In this document: positions 1-6,754 of the stretch, piece after piece
Layout: the number at the start of each line of letters is the position of its first letter
How positions within the stretch are numbered: position 1 is the first letter of the stretch
Origin: JBCBRD01 sp039819785
GTDB lineage: Bacteria; Pseudomonadota; Alphaproteobacteria; Rhizobiales; Hyphomicrobiaceae
DNA: 14,116 nucleotides
Reading direction: 5' to 3'
Assembly (NCBI GenBank): GCA_039819785.1
Contig: JBCBRH010000059.1
Span: 1 to 14,116, forward strand
The notes under the pieces: model-generated
The model's input: the letters and a program-made list of their open reading frames with translations, nothing else
Database searches by the model: none
Told to the model about the DNA's origin: nothing
Position numbers and translations under genes: made by a program

Positions 1-119
1 CTCATGGTGTTCGGCCTTGCTGGAGCTGCTGTTGCCAAAGACTTGGCTTCCCCCGGCTTGGTTCGTGGGATTGTTCGTGCGGAAACTCAGTCGACGCTGG
101 CTAGCGAATTGGTGGCTCG
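1..119. repeat. left arm of a 119-bp perfect inverted repeat
   Basis: This segment is the exact reverse complement of 211-329 (position n pairs with 330-n). The arm starts at the first base of the window, so it may extend further left. It carries codons for the signal peptide and N-terminus of a periplasmic adaptor protein. The match ends abruptly at 119/211. Confidence 0.97.
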
Positions 120-243
120 GATTACGGCGTTGCCATTCAAATCAGGCCAAGCGTTTCAAGCCGGGGAAACGCTCGTGCAATTTGATTGCAGCCGCTATGA
201 AGCCGAAATACGAGCCACCAATTCGCTAGCCAGCGTCGACTGA
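1..243 (+). pseudogene. RND-type periplasmic adaptor (HlyD-like), N-terminal fragment, plus-strand copy
   Basis: The frame is open from the window edge: the first codon (Leu) matches the codon before the internal Met in the minus-strand copy. It encodes the end of a signal peptide (VFGLAGAAVA), then a stretch typical of efflux adaptors. This includes the start of the first beta-strand and lipoyl-like half-domain, with FKSGQAFQAGETLVQFDCSR at about residues 46-65 of this frame. At about codon 70 the frame enters the inverted repeat, reads nonsense (TNSLASVD) and stops. Adaptors of this kind bridge an inner-membrane pump and a TolC-like channel, and a TolC homologue lies next door. Codons 41-70 are absent from the minus copy, so this is probably the true continuation of that gene, inverted by a chimeric join. 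I cannot tell a real duplication from an assembly artefact. Confidence 0.7.
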
Positions 244-368
244 GTTTCCGCACGAACAATCCCACGAACCAAGCCGGGGGAAGCCAAGTCTTTGGCAACA
301 GCAGCTCCAGCAAGGCCGAACACCATGAGCGACGTCAAACCAAACTTTCGCAATGAGGACGTAAACAT
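195..368 (-). pseudogene. RND-type periplasmic adaptor, 5' end, minus-strand copy (truncated)
   Basis: The ATG at 368 opens a frame with a good Sec signal peptide: MFTSSLRKFG, then a hydrophobic core and AGAAVA before KDLASP. It continues with VRAETQSTLASELVARI, as in RND membrane-fusion proteins. The frame leaves homologous sequence at 211 and stops at 195 after ISAS. An in-frame TTG at 392 is an alternative start; neither start has a clear Shine-Dalgarno sequence. The gene lies downstream of and co-directional with the TolC-family gene, which suits a tripartite efflux set, but a terminator separates them. Only about 50 adaptor residues remain here, and the likely continuation is seen on the opposite strand at 120-210. 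No pump gene is in the window. Confidence 0.65.
211..329. repeat. right arm of the 119-bp perfect inverted repeat
   Basis: Exact reverse complement of 1-119. The 91-bp spacer (120-210) continues the adaptor reading frame of the left arm. This arm instead joins outward to the natural upstream sequence of the adaptor gene. That geometry suggests a fold-back junction at about 210/211. Confidence 0.97.
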
Positions 369-547
369 CGATGCGCTGATCCCGCTGAACAACCGGATTC
401 GCGTATTGCCGGAGGTGCCTGATATGACGTAGAATATTGCACTTACGATTAATAATCCGTCACCAAATGCCCAAAAATGGAAAAAGGCTATCCAAAGCCA
501 GGCAGGTCGTGCCGAGAACCTTCAATTGCGAGAACCACTCAATTTCC

Positions 548-590
548 AAAAAAAATAGAAAAACGGACACTCCAATTGGGAATGTCCGTT
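548..590 (-). terminator. intrinsic terminator downstream of the TolC-family gene
   Basis: On the minus strand the inverted repeat AACGGACA...TGTCCGTT (590-583 with 569-562) extends by three more pairs beyond one mismatch, with a loop of about 5 nt. It is followed by a U-rich run of five T, C, T, A and then eight T. It lies about 65 bp after the tolC stop codon. The plus-strand side lacks a T-tract, so it appears unidirectional. Confidence 0.85.
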
Positions 591-653
591 CTAATTCTCT
601 TCCGGTTGTATTGCCAGTCCCTAGCAAAGCGCTTTTTCGATCAAGACCAAAAG

Positions 654-2144
654 TCAGAAACGGTCACCCAGGCGCCTCCACTCTGACTTCAACTCACTGC
701 TTAGCTCACTAACCGCCATCGCTTCATGATCAATCTCGTCGTAAGGAGCCAGCCCCATGGAAGCATATGCGTTTGCGAATGAGCTTTGCAATTCTGTATA
801 AGCAAGGTCCAATTTGATCCGGGCGACCAGAGCATTCATTTCCTCGCGTATCGCGGTCTGCTCACTCACCTTGCCAGCAGACAATGCTTGGCGAATTTGC
901 TCAACAATTCGCTGTTGAACATCAAAATAGTGCTGCGCAGAACGGAACCTGCGACGTGCGTGAATTAGTCGGGCACGGCTGACATGAACCTGGGTCATGA
1001 CTGCCATCGTAACCGCTAGCGCCCGCTGGTCCAGCAGAGCATCCTTGGCATCGACTTCAGCACGTCGATCTGGATAGGAAAACACCTTCATCAGATTCCA
1101 GCTCGCCTGCGCACCCCAGGTGACCCAATGGTTGTTGAAGAGGTATTGATTGCTATTCCAATTCGGCGCAGCGGAAAACGAGACGCCCGGAAGCATTTCG
1201 AGGATCGCAGCTTCAGCCTCTTTGTCGTTGATTAACTGATTGTAGGCAGCCTCGCGAAGCTCTGAGCGGTTAAACAGTGCTGCCGCCACCATTTCATTCG
1301 CATTTTTGCCCAATAGCCGGGGCTGCGGCATGCGATATGGCACCACAACTTTGAAATCGCTCCCTGGGTCGACATTCATCAAGGCGGCCAATTGTGCTTT
1401 TGCAGTACTTAGATCACCGTGCAATCGCCGGATTTCTCGCTGGATCTCGACAAGCTCCCGCTCATAAGTCAGCGAAGTGAGCGGCGAACTTTCGCCACGG
1501 GCCGTCAGGGCCCGCGTATCTCTCATAGCCCGCTCGACACGTCCCTCAAGACGCTGCAGGCTCCAAATGAGCCTAGTTGCAGTAACGGCCCGCCAATAGG
1601 CCGTACGCACATCTTCAACAATCCGGTTGATGACGCGGCGACGAGCCTCGCGCGCAATCATGGCTTTGTCCGCCGCCTGCTTGGCCCTTATCCATGACAG
1701 CCCGAAGTCCAGAATGTGCCAGCTGAATTGCAGGTCGGCAGACCGCACATCACGTTCGGAGGACGATGATGAGGTCAGCGTTTCGGCACCGACCGTGCGC
1801 GAATCCAAAATACGCACACTGCTTCCGCCGGCATAGTTGTCACGATTGGCATACCCGGTATTCGAGACCAGCCGCGGAAGCTTTGAATAATGCGCAACCC
1901 TAAGCTGCTGATCACGTAACATGACCTGCATTTCTTCGACGCGCTTATCCAGGTTGTATTTAAGGCCGCGCGCCATCGCTTCATAAAGACTGACGCGGCC
2001 ACTCAAAGGCTCTTGATCGGCAACCACGCGCTCATGTTTGTCTTCGGCATAAATAGCCAATTCTGGGGGGCTTAAGGGAACTGGCGTGACGGCACAGCCG
2101 GCCAATCCCAGGCAAAAAATGGTTAAAATACATGCGGACCGCAT
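654..2144 (-). CDS. TolC-family outer-membrane efflux lipoprotein
   Basis: The product is 496 aa from the ATG at 2144. That start gives a lipoprotein signal: MRSACILTIFCLGLAGC with lipobox LAGC and lipidated Cys17. Upstream in-frame starts at 2177 and 2222 would bury this signal behind charged residues. A G-rich stretch (GGGGGG) lies just before 2144. The body has the two-fold repeat of alpha-helical barrel proteins, with long Arg/Glu/Ala/Gln-rich helices (RAVTATRLIWSLQRLEGRVE and, near the C-terminus, VEQIRQALSAGKVSEQTAIR). The SLYEAMARGLKYNLD segment near residue 50 is typical of outer membrane factors (SLxxAxxxALxxNxx). Such proteins form the trimeric exit duct of efflux or type I secretion machines. 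An adaptor fragment follows downstream, but no inner-membrane pump is visible, so the substrate is unknown. Length is normal for the family and no frameshift is seen. Confidence 0.85.
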   Translation of the reverse strand: MRSACILTIFCLGLAGCAVTPVPLSPPELAIYAEDKHERVVADQEPLSGRVSLYEAMARGLKYNLDKRVEEMQVMLRDQQLRVAHYSKLPRLVSNTGYANRDNYAGGSSVRILDSRTVGAETLTSSSSSERDVRSADLQFSWHILDFGLSWIRAKQAADKAMIAREARRRVINRIVEDVRTAYWRAVTATRLIWSLQRLEGRVERAMRDTRALTARGESSPLTSLTYERELVEIQREIRRLHGDLSTAKAQLAALMNVDPGSDFKVVVPYRMPQPRLLGKNANEMVAAALFNRSELREAAYNQLINDKEAEAAILEMLPGVSFSAAPNWNSNQYLFNNHWVTWGAQASWNLMKVFSYPDRRAEVDAKDALLDQRALAVTMAVMTQVHVSRARLIHARRRFRSAQHYFDVQQRIVEQIRQALSAGKVSEQTAIREEMNALVARIKLDLAYTELQSSFANAYASMGLAPYDEIDHEAMAVSELSSELKSEWRRLGDRF

Positions 2145-2396
2145 AGAGCCCCCCACCACAGCAGATATTGATCTCATCCGTCTGGGGCAGCCCAGCACGG
2201 CAGAAACAACCTCAGCGCGCACAGGGGAGCGGTCGATCTATCCTCGGGTTGTACTCATGATTCGCGAAAAAGAATAAGGGTGAACAGCACGTTAAGGTGT
2301 CGACTATTGCGCGACCGCAACAAGCAGCACAAGGCGTGCTCTCAGATGGCGCAGGACTTGCTGAGCGGCCAATGAACCATTTAGGAAGGATTCATT
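2145..2396. other. divergent intergenic region between tolC-like and small secreted protein genes
   Basis: This 252-bp spacer must hold promoters for both flanking genes. I see a small hairpin on the plus strand (AGCAC-aaggc-GTGCT, 2326-2340) and an AT-rich patch near 2262-2280. I cannot identify -35/-10 boxes with confidence. Confidence 0.4.
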
Positions 2397-2687
2397 GTGT
2401 TGCGTTTTGTCCTGAGTTGCACCCTCGTTCCACTGGCAATTACCAGTGTCATGAGCCCGGTTTCGGCCAAATCAACTCATTCTGAATTCATATATTATCC
2501 AGCGTTCGATAAGACCGGAGCCACTGTTGAAGCCATTCGCGACAAGGGGCTTGTGCAAGAACTGCATGTCAAATGCCGCAGCGGTGTTGGTATCATTACT
2601 TATGCAAAACCGGATAACGCCTATTGTGGCCCCGACCATAGATGTTCAAAGAGCTTACGCGGCGCGGTGAACCGGCTATGCCGTTAA
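2397..2687 (+). CDS. small secreted cysteine-containing protein of unknown function
   Basis: This is a 96-aa frame starting with GTG at 2397. The start is supported by a strong Shine-Dalgarno sequence (AGGAAGGA, six bases before the codon). The N-terminus is a Sec signal peptide with a hydrophobic core and a likely cleavage after SPVSA (residue 24). The mature part is about 72 residues with four cysteines (C60, C77, C83, C95), which suggests two disulfides in the periplasm or outside the cell. It includes a FIYYPAFDKTGATVEAIRDK segment and is basic at the C-terminus (SLRGAVNRLCR). I do not recognise the family. It is divergent from the TolC-family gene, with no co-directional neighbour close by. 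The RBS, signal peptide and paired cysteines make a real gene likely. Confidence 0.65.
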   Translation: MLRFVLSCTLVPLAITSVMSPVSAKSTHSEFIYYPAFDKTGATVEAIRDKGLVQELHVKCRSGVGIITYAKPDNAYCGPDHRCSKSLRGAVNRLCR

Positions 2688-2818
2688 AGGCGTGCCCGTT
2701 CTCCGAGCCGGTCGCTGAACAAGCACTTTGCGGCAGTCAGTCGATGTGCGTATTGGCCGGTTTTCAATTTCTCCGCACCAAAGTCGAGCATGTCTGCCGA
2801 GTGTTCGCATGCCAATTG

Positions 2819-2851
2819 TGACCCGCCCCCACGGAGGCCGGGATCATAACC
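2819..2851. mobile_element. probable terminal inverted repeat of the IS3-family remnant
   Basis: The sequence TGACCCGCCCCCACGG begins with TG and has a C-rich stretch, as in many IS3-family ends. It overlaps the transposase stop codon, as is usual for these elements. I could not find the matching opposite end in the window. Confidence 0.4.
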
Positions 2852-2922
2852 AAGGTCCGATCGGGTTTTGGTCCTCATTGGACCGGGTTGCAAACTCGTT
2901 CGGTGTGAGCCCGCCATGGTCC
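2844..2922 (-). pseudogene. IS3-family transposase (OrfB), C-terminal remnant
   Basis: The minus-strand frame reads DHGGLTPNEFATRSNEDQN followed by PIGPWL and a stop at 2844-2846. This resembles the extreme C-terminus of IS3-family OrfB integrases, where an HSSLGGLTPxEFA-type motif follows the last catalytic region. The family identity breaks at about 2922: the preceding in-frame residues (KLPPQGT) no longer resemble the expected RPHSSL lead-in. The DDE catalytic domain is absent, so this is an inactive scrap. Confidence 0.65.
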
Positions 2923-3587
2923 GTTCCTTGGGGGGGCAACTTGGATTTGGGTGACGTCGAACCCCATTGGGACGCCCCCGGAGGCGGCTTCTGGCTCAGA
3001 ACCGGTTGTAGATTGACGGTGTAGCAGGGCTTGTTGTGGTTGGCAGGCTTGGCAGAATAATAACGATCAAGTTGACCCGTTGAGCGGCCTGCAAAAGCAG
3101 GACACCGGTGCGTCCCAGTTCAATTGGAAGCATTGCGTTTTCGCAAAGTCCCGGTGGTGGGGAGGACAGGTTGTCAGCCCTTGGGATCGCGCGACAATCG
3201 TGCTGTGGCGAAGCTTGGCCCAGGCGCGGGCAAGCGCCAGTCTCGGTCCCAAATTATCTCGCACTGACCGGGCACGAAGGTCACTTGGAACCGACCGACC
3301 GCATGCTCTGCGAGGGTTTGTGTCCGAATTCTAGCCAGCGGTCAGAGGCAATCTATCTGATCGGAGGCAAGAGAAACAACGTGAACAGTGGCACGCCAGG
3401 GTGCTGAAGGTTCAGGTGCTCCAAACGGACAGTGAACCAGCTTTTTTAATGCAATCACTGCAAGCGAACCTTGAGAAGCGTGAGAATTTTCCAGATACCG
3501 ATATCGACGCACACGTCTGGCACCTATCAGACGAGCACCCGGTGTGTGGCCCTGTGCGTTCCTGCGGGATGCCCGTCGGAACCTTGC

Positions 3588-3974
3588 TTAGCTCTGCTGC
3601 AATCGTTCCATGTCTTCATCAGAGAACCCGAAGTGGTGGCCGATCTCGTGCACCAGGACGTGATAGACGACCTCCGACAGTTTCAGGCCCTCGCGCTCAG
3701 CATAAGCGATTATTGGTTCTCGATAGAGCAGCACCTCGTTGGGAGCGCTTTGAACATCAAGAACGCTCTTCTGCGTCAGGTTTATGCCGTGGTACAGCCC
3801 GAGCAGCTCGAATGGGTCTTGAAGATCCAAGGTCGTCAGGATGTGCTCTGAGGCCGTTGGCTCAACGCGAATACTCAGTCCAGCACTGGCTTCACGAAAG
3901 CGATCGGGCAATGCGTCGTAGGCCGTGGTTACCAAACTCTCGAAGTGTGCAGCATCGCCCATCTGAAAACTCAC
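3588..3974 (-). CDS. small zincin-like metallopeptidase family protein
   Basis: The product is 128 aa with a GTG start at 3974; the in-frame ATG at 3962 is an alternative. Neither has a good Shine-Dalgarno sequence. The C-terminal VHEIGHHFGFSDEDM contains the HExxH zinc motif (H109, E110, H113), followed by the HFGxSDEDM pattern typical of the Zincin_1 (DUF1025, PF06262) family. The N-terminal FESLVTTAYDALPDRFRE helix also matches that family, whose members are short single-domain cytosolic proteins of about 110-140 aa. Their substrate is generally unknown. The gene lies 111 bp after the oleate-hydratase-family gene on the same strand and could share its transcript. It appears intact. Confidence 0.85.
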   Translation of the reverse strand: MSFQMGDAAHFESLVTTAYDALPDRFREASAGLSIRVEPTASEHILTTLDLQDPFELLGLYHGINLTQKSVLDVQSAPNEVLLYREPIIAYAEREGLKLSEVVYHVLVHEIGHHFGFSDEDMERLQQS

Positions 3975-4085
3975 TTGTGCCGGCTGATCTTGAATTCATT
4001 GTGGTTAGGGTTGGCACGGCACTCTGTCAGGATTACAGCAGCAATCTGAATTCTCCGGCGTTGGCCGGCTCTCCAGATGTTCCAT

Positions 4086-5648
4086 CTATCCGGACAGCAG
4101 TACACGTGCGGCCCCCATCAAGGCGCGAGGATCGAGTTCGCTTCGCCGAACAGGAGGCGGAGGTGGAACCTGCGCCGCAAGGGCATGTGCTGCGACCCAG
4201 GCGGAACGCACTGAATACTCAACTGTGAAGACACAGTCGTGCGGGATCTCGCAAAACTGACCTAAAACGGCGAAGTTCTTAGCTCCACTCGGAATGGTCG
4301 GAGGTCTGTCGCCGGTCCGGCGCGGCATGAACTGGCTGGTAATCAGTGGCATCCGACAGGGAACTACCTGCGCCCCATCGAAGAAGTTTGTGCTCTGCGA
4401 TTCACTGAGACGGAGTTGATGCGCCAGTTCCACCAATAGCTCGCTTCCGGTCGCCCGCGCCATCGGCTTGTGAACCTGATTGCCATGCCGATCGCCACGC
4501 AGCCCATAACCCCAGAACACCGGCCGACCGGAGGGCTGCCCACGGAAGTGCGGCTGGTGGAACATCACAATCGACATGAGCCATCCCGAATCCACGAATG
4601 TCACAAGGCCGCCGGTACCGGTGCGATTGCTACTGAATTCTTCCATGAACGCAACGAATGCGGGTGAGGCAAGTGTGACGGTGAATGAGGTCCACGACGT
4701 ATACTCATTATGCTTTGTGAAGACTGCAGGCCGTCCAATGCCATCGTGGCGATCGGCAATTTGGTTCCATAATTCGAACCCAGGACTTGGGCCATCCTCG
4801 GCGGGTGGCGGGGCATGCGTGTGTCCGGTGGCGGTTGCGTCAGTCATCGAGCCGAGCGTGAGATAGACCCTGTCTTCTTGTTGAATCGCGATGACCTCCC
4901 CCGTGGCCAACTGTAGTGCTGTTATATTCCTATTTGAACTGTCACCCTCAATACTGACCCCGCTAACGCGGCAGCCCATTTTGAACTCAACCCCCTTCGA
5001 GGCGAGCCACTTGGTGACCGGTGCAATGACTGAGTCATATTGATTGTAGCGCGTGCGCAGTATGCCTGCGATGCGCGTTAGCCCAGGAAAAAGGTGAAGA
5101 AAACGCTTCATGTAGCGCCGCATCTCAGCCAGCGAATGCCATCTCTGAAATGAGAACATGGTGGACCACATGATCCAAAAATTGGTGTCAAAGAAGGTGG
5201 GATCGAACCAGCTCTCAATGGATCGCCCCTCAAGCCAGCTTTCCGGGGTCAGCAGCAATAGGTTCAGCTGAAAAACATCTTTGGCTCGGAAGCCTAATCG
5301 CAGGCGATCCTCGGCTTTAACACCCTGGCGAACGAGACGGCACTCCGCCCAGCCAGGCACCTGACGGTTGAATGAAAGGATATCGTCCCGGATTGTGATG
5401 GTTGGGTCGTCAGGTGATGGAATAGCTCCCAAAAGGTCGAGTGTGCACACGAAGTTTGGCTCAAACATTCGCCCGCCGCGTGTGAGATATCCGGCCTCTG
5501 CGTCGCCCGTACCATCGAGACTTCCCCCCGCGGAATCGCGATGTTCCAGAATAACAATACTCTCGCCGGCCACACCGCCGTCACGCACCAAAAGCACCGC
5601 AGCAGCCAAGCCTGCGATGCCACCTCCCACTATGTAGTGTTTCGCCAT
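4086..5648 (-). CDS. oleate hydratase family FAD protein (MCRA family)
   Basis: The product is 520 aa from the ATG at 5648, which puts the FAD-binding Rossmann motif right at the N-terminus (YIVGGGIAGLAAA, residues 5-17). An acidic residue (E35) follows at the end of the second strand. In-frame ATGs at 5669 and 5666 would add six or seven residues. The frame stays open to 5888, but that part runs through a dispersed repeat and is unlikely to be translated. Family landmarks are TRGGRMFE (56-63), FNRQVPGWAECRL (93-105), a long FWIMWSTMFSFQRWHS segment, and the C-terminal GQFCEIPHDCVFTVEYSVRS. Oleate hydratases add water to the cis-9 double bond of unsaturated fatty acids, with FAD as structural cofactor, and act at the membrane surface. 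In well-studied members the motif reads RGGRE; here the position after RGGR is Met and Glu comes two residues later. The protein is shorter than the roughly 590-650-aa classical enzymes. Confidence 0.88.
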   Translation of the reverse strand: MAKHYIVGGGIAGLAAAVLLVRDGGVAGESIVILEHRDSAGGSLDGTGDAEAGYLTRGGRMFEPNFVCTLDLLGAIPSPDDPTITIRDDILSFNRQVPGWAECRLVRQGVKAEDRLRLGFRAKDVFQLNLLLLTPESWLEGRSIESWFDPTFFDTNFWIMWSTMFSFQRWHSLAEMRRYMKRFLHLFPGLTRIAGILRTRYNQYDSVIAPVTKWLASKGVEFKMGCRVSGVSIEGDSSNRNITALQLATGEVIAIQQEDRVYLTLGSMTDATATGHTHAPPPAEDGPSPGFELWNQIADRHDGIGRPAVFTKHNEYTSWTSFTVTLASPAFVAFMEEFSSNRTGTGGLVTFVDSGWLMSIVMFHQPHFRGQPSGRPVFWGYGLRGDRHGNQVHKPMARATGSELLVELAHQLRLSESQSTNFFDGAQVVPCRMPLITSQFMPRRTGDRPPTIPSGAKNFAVLGQFCEIPHDCVFTVEYSVRSAWVAAHALAAQVPPPPPVRRSELDPRALMGAARVLLSG

Positions 5649-5700
5649 TGCCGCCTGCCACTCCATCATGAGTTCTTTATTGCAAGAACGTACTCTAGAA

Positions 5701-5732
5701 CCTGTTTGCTTTTCGTGGACCAGCAAAGCAGG
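5701..5732 (-). other. leader hairpin upstream of the oleate-hydratase gene
   Basis: On the minus strand CCTGCTTTGCT pairs with AGCAAACAGG with one bulged base and a loop of about 11 nt. It lies 50-85 nt before the chosen start codon. A further copy of CCTGTTTGCTTT is found 135 bp upstream (5867-5878, minus strand) and could pair with the same 3' arm. Confidence 0.5.
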
Positions 5733-5750
5733 ATCTAAGCTCTTGATTTG

Positions 5751-5798
5751 GAGCATGTTCCGGGCGGAAAACCGCGTACACTTTTCCTGAACATGCTC
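5751..5798. repeat. 48-bp imperfect palindromic dispersed repeat (Hyphomicrobiales type)
   Basis: Outer arms GAGCATGTTC and GAACATGCTC are perfect inverted copies. The interior (GCGGAAAACCGCG...CACTTTTCC) matches the layout of a short palindrome I recall as scattered through intergenic regions of Rhizobium-, Mesorhizobium- and Brucella-like genomes. It lies about 100 bp upstream of the oleate-hydratase start. Confidence 0.75.
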
Positions 5799-6111
5799 TA
5801 GCTGGATTTGGCCCAGGCGCGGCGAAATTGCGTGGGGTCCGACGTTTTCACCTTTGCGATGCGGAGAAAGCAAACAGGGGAGAGCCACAGCCTCTGTGTG
5901 ACCAACTTGTTGACGTCATTTGGCTGTAGTCACTGACCTATTTCCGGGGGGCAGGTTTTGGCCGAGATGCCATATGTCTTCAACACAGCTGACATTAGAA
6001 CACGAGGCCGGAGCAGAACACGAGGCCGAAACGTTGACGGCCCATGTGGGCGAACGTCATTGCGTCTGGCATCAGTTTCCGTGGCAATCCCACCGGTTGC
6101 TCGACCGATGA

Positions 6112-6723
6112 TTATGACTTGTCGGGTGCTGCAAGGGCTTTCTGGACAAAGTCCAACCGATCCTGGCCGAAGAACACCTCGCCATCGACGATATAGGTTG
6201 GAGAGCCGAACACCCCGGCGGCGATGGCGGCCTGCGAGACCTCTTCGAAGCGCGCTTCGATCTGTGGATCGTTCGCCTTGGCAAGGATTTCAGAGGCCGC
6301 ATTCGGGAAGACGTCGGTCAGAATTGCCTTGATTTGATCCGCGTCGGAAATGTCTTTGTCCTCAACCCAGACTCCACGCAGGAATGCGCTCGATAGTTCG
6401 CCCGGATCATGGCCCAGAGCAGTCGCAGCAAGGACCATCAGAGAGGCCTGCTTTGGCGCAACCGGCCAGAATTTGGGCGCGGTGTTGACCGGCAATCCGC
6501 GTACGTCACCCCATCGCTCGAGTTCGACGGCACGATAAGCACGACGCGCATCCGATTGCTTTGGTGGTGGCGTGATGCCGGACGAGGCGAAAACGGACAG
6601 GATGTCGACGGGGCAATAGTTGATCGTTGCGCCAGCCTGAGCTGCGATGCGGCGCAATTCAGGTTCGCCCAGATAGGCAAAGCCCGACATGATTGCGTAA
6701 TAGTAGTCGATCGTCTTGCCCAC
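6112..6723 (-). CDS. 2-hydroxychromene-2-carboxylate isomerase / kappa-class GST-like (DsbA-fold) protein
   Basis: The product is 203 aa from a GTG at 6723. A GGAGA ribosome site lies six bases upstream and fits this start better than the ATG at 6756, which lies upstream of it. The fold is a thioredoxin-like DsbA domain with a helical insertion. The N-terminal IDYYYAIMSGFAYLG has Ser13 where kappa-class GSTs and HCCA isomerases carry the serine that activates glutathione. GVFGSPTYIVDGEVFFGQDR (170-189) is the diagnostic cis-proline segment of the family (SPT). Characterised members isomerise naphthalene-pathway intermediates using glutathione, or conjugate glutathione in the cytosol. No aromatic-ring genes are near. 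As last gene of the ABC/rhodanese cluster it more likely handles a glutathione adduct of the imported compound (inference). A terminator-like hairpin precedes it. Confidence 0.85.
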   Translation of the reverse strand: MGKTIDYYYAIMSGFAYLGEPELRRIAAQAGATINYCPVDILSVFASSGITPPPKQSDARRAYRAVELERWGDVRGLPVNTAPKFWPVAPKQASLMVLAATALGHDPGELSSAFLRGVWVEDKDISDADQIKAILTDVFPNAASEILAKANDPQIEARFEEVSQAAIAAGVFGSPTYIVDGEVFFGQDRLDFVQKALAAPDKS

Positions 6724-6754
6724 GTTGTCTCTCCAATTTTTCAGGGTGACAGCC

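Larger units (their letters stand above)
2688..3587. other. gene-poor region with IS debris
   Basis: About 0.9 kb lacks a convincing intact gene on either strand. The recognisable content is the 3' end of an IS3-family transposase at 2844-2922. Several frames stay open (for example plus strand from 3401, minus strand 3067-3264), but none shows a family motif, a good ribosome site or a signal sequence. The rest looks like decayed or recombined DNA. Confidence 0.5.
5649..6111. other. intergenic region upstream of the oleate-hydratase gene
   Basis: This 463-bp stretch holds the palindromic repeat, the leader hairpin and a distant third arm at 5867-5878. It also has a 14-bp direct repeat (AGAACACGAGGCCG at 5997-6010 and 6015-6028, period 18). 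A 45-codon plus-strand frame (5974-6111) stops one base before the end of the convergent gene. It has no clear ribosome site and I do not call it a gene. Confidence 0.6.

Noticed and set aside
324..433. 35-codon plus-strand frame MSDVKPNFRNED...
   Set aside because: It lies antisense to a convincing adaptor signal peptide, has no clear ribosome site and would have to be a stand-alone 35-aa protein.
3211..3225. Shared 15-mer TTGGCCCAGGCGCGG with 5808-5822
   Set aside because: Too short to prove a common element; flanking sequence does not match and chance cannot be excluded.
3389..3404. TGGCACG on the plus strand as a second sigma-54 promoter
   Set aside because: The GC of the -12 element is one base too far and the downstream frame is not a convincing gene.
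4012..4026. TGGCACG on the plus strand as a sigma-54 promoter
   Set aside because: No GC at the -12 position, and it points away from the genes on either side.
3401..4228. Long plus-strand frame of 275 codons
   Set aside because: It runs antisense across the HExxH metallopeptidase and into the oleate-hydratase gene, with low-complexity Arg/Pro-rich sequence and no motif; only its first 190 bp are outside other genes.
5649..5888. N-terminal extension of the oleate-hydratase frame (80 codons)
   Set aside because: It would be translated from the dispersed palindromic repeat and shows no family similarity; the FAD motif begins directly after the ATG at 5648.
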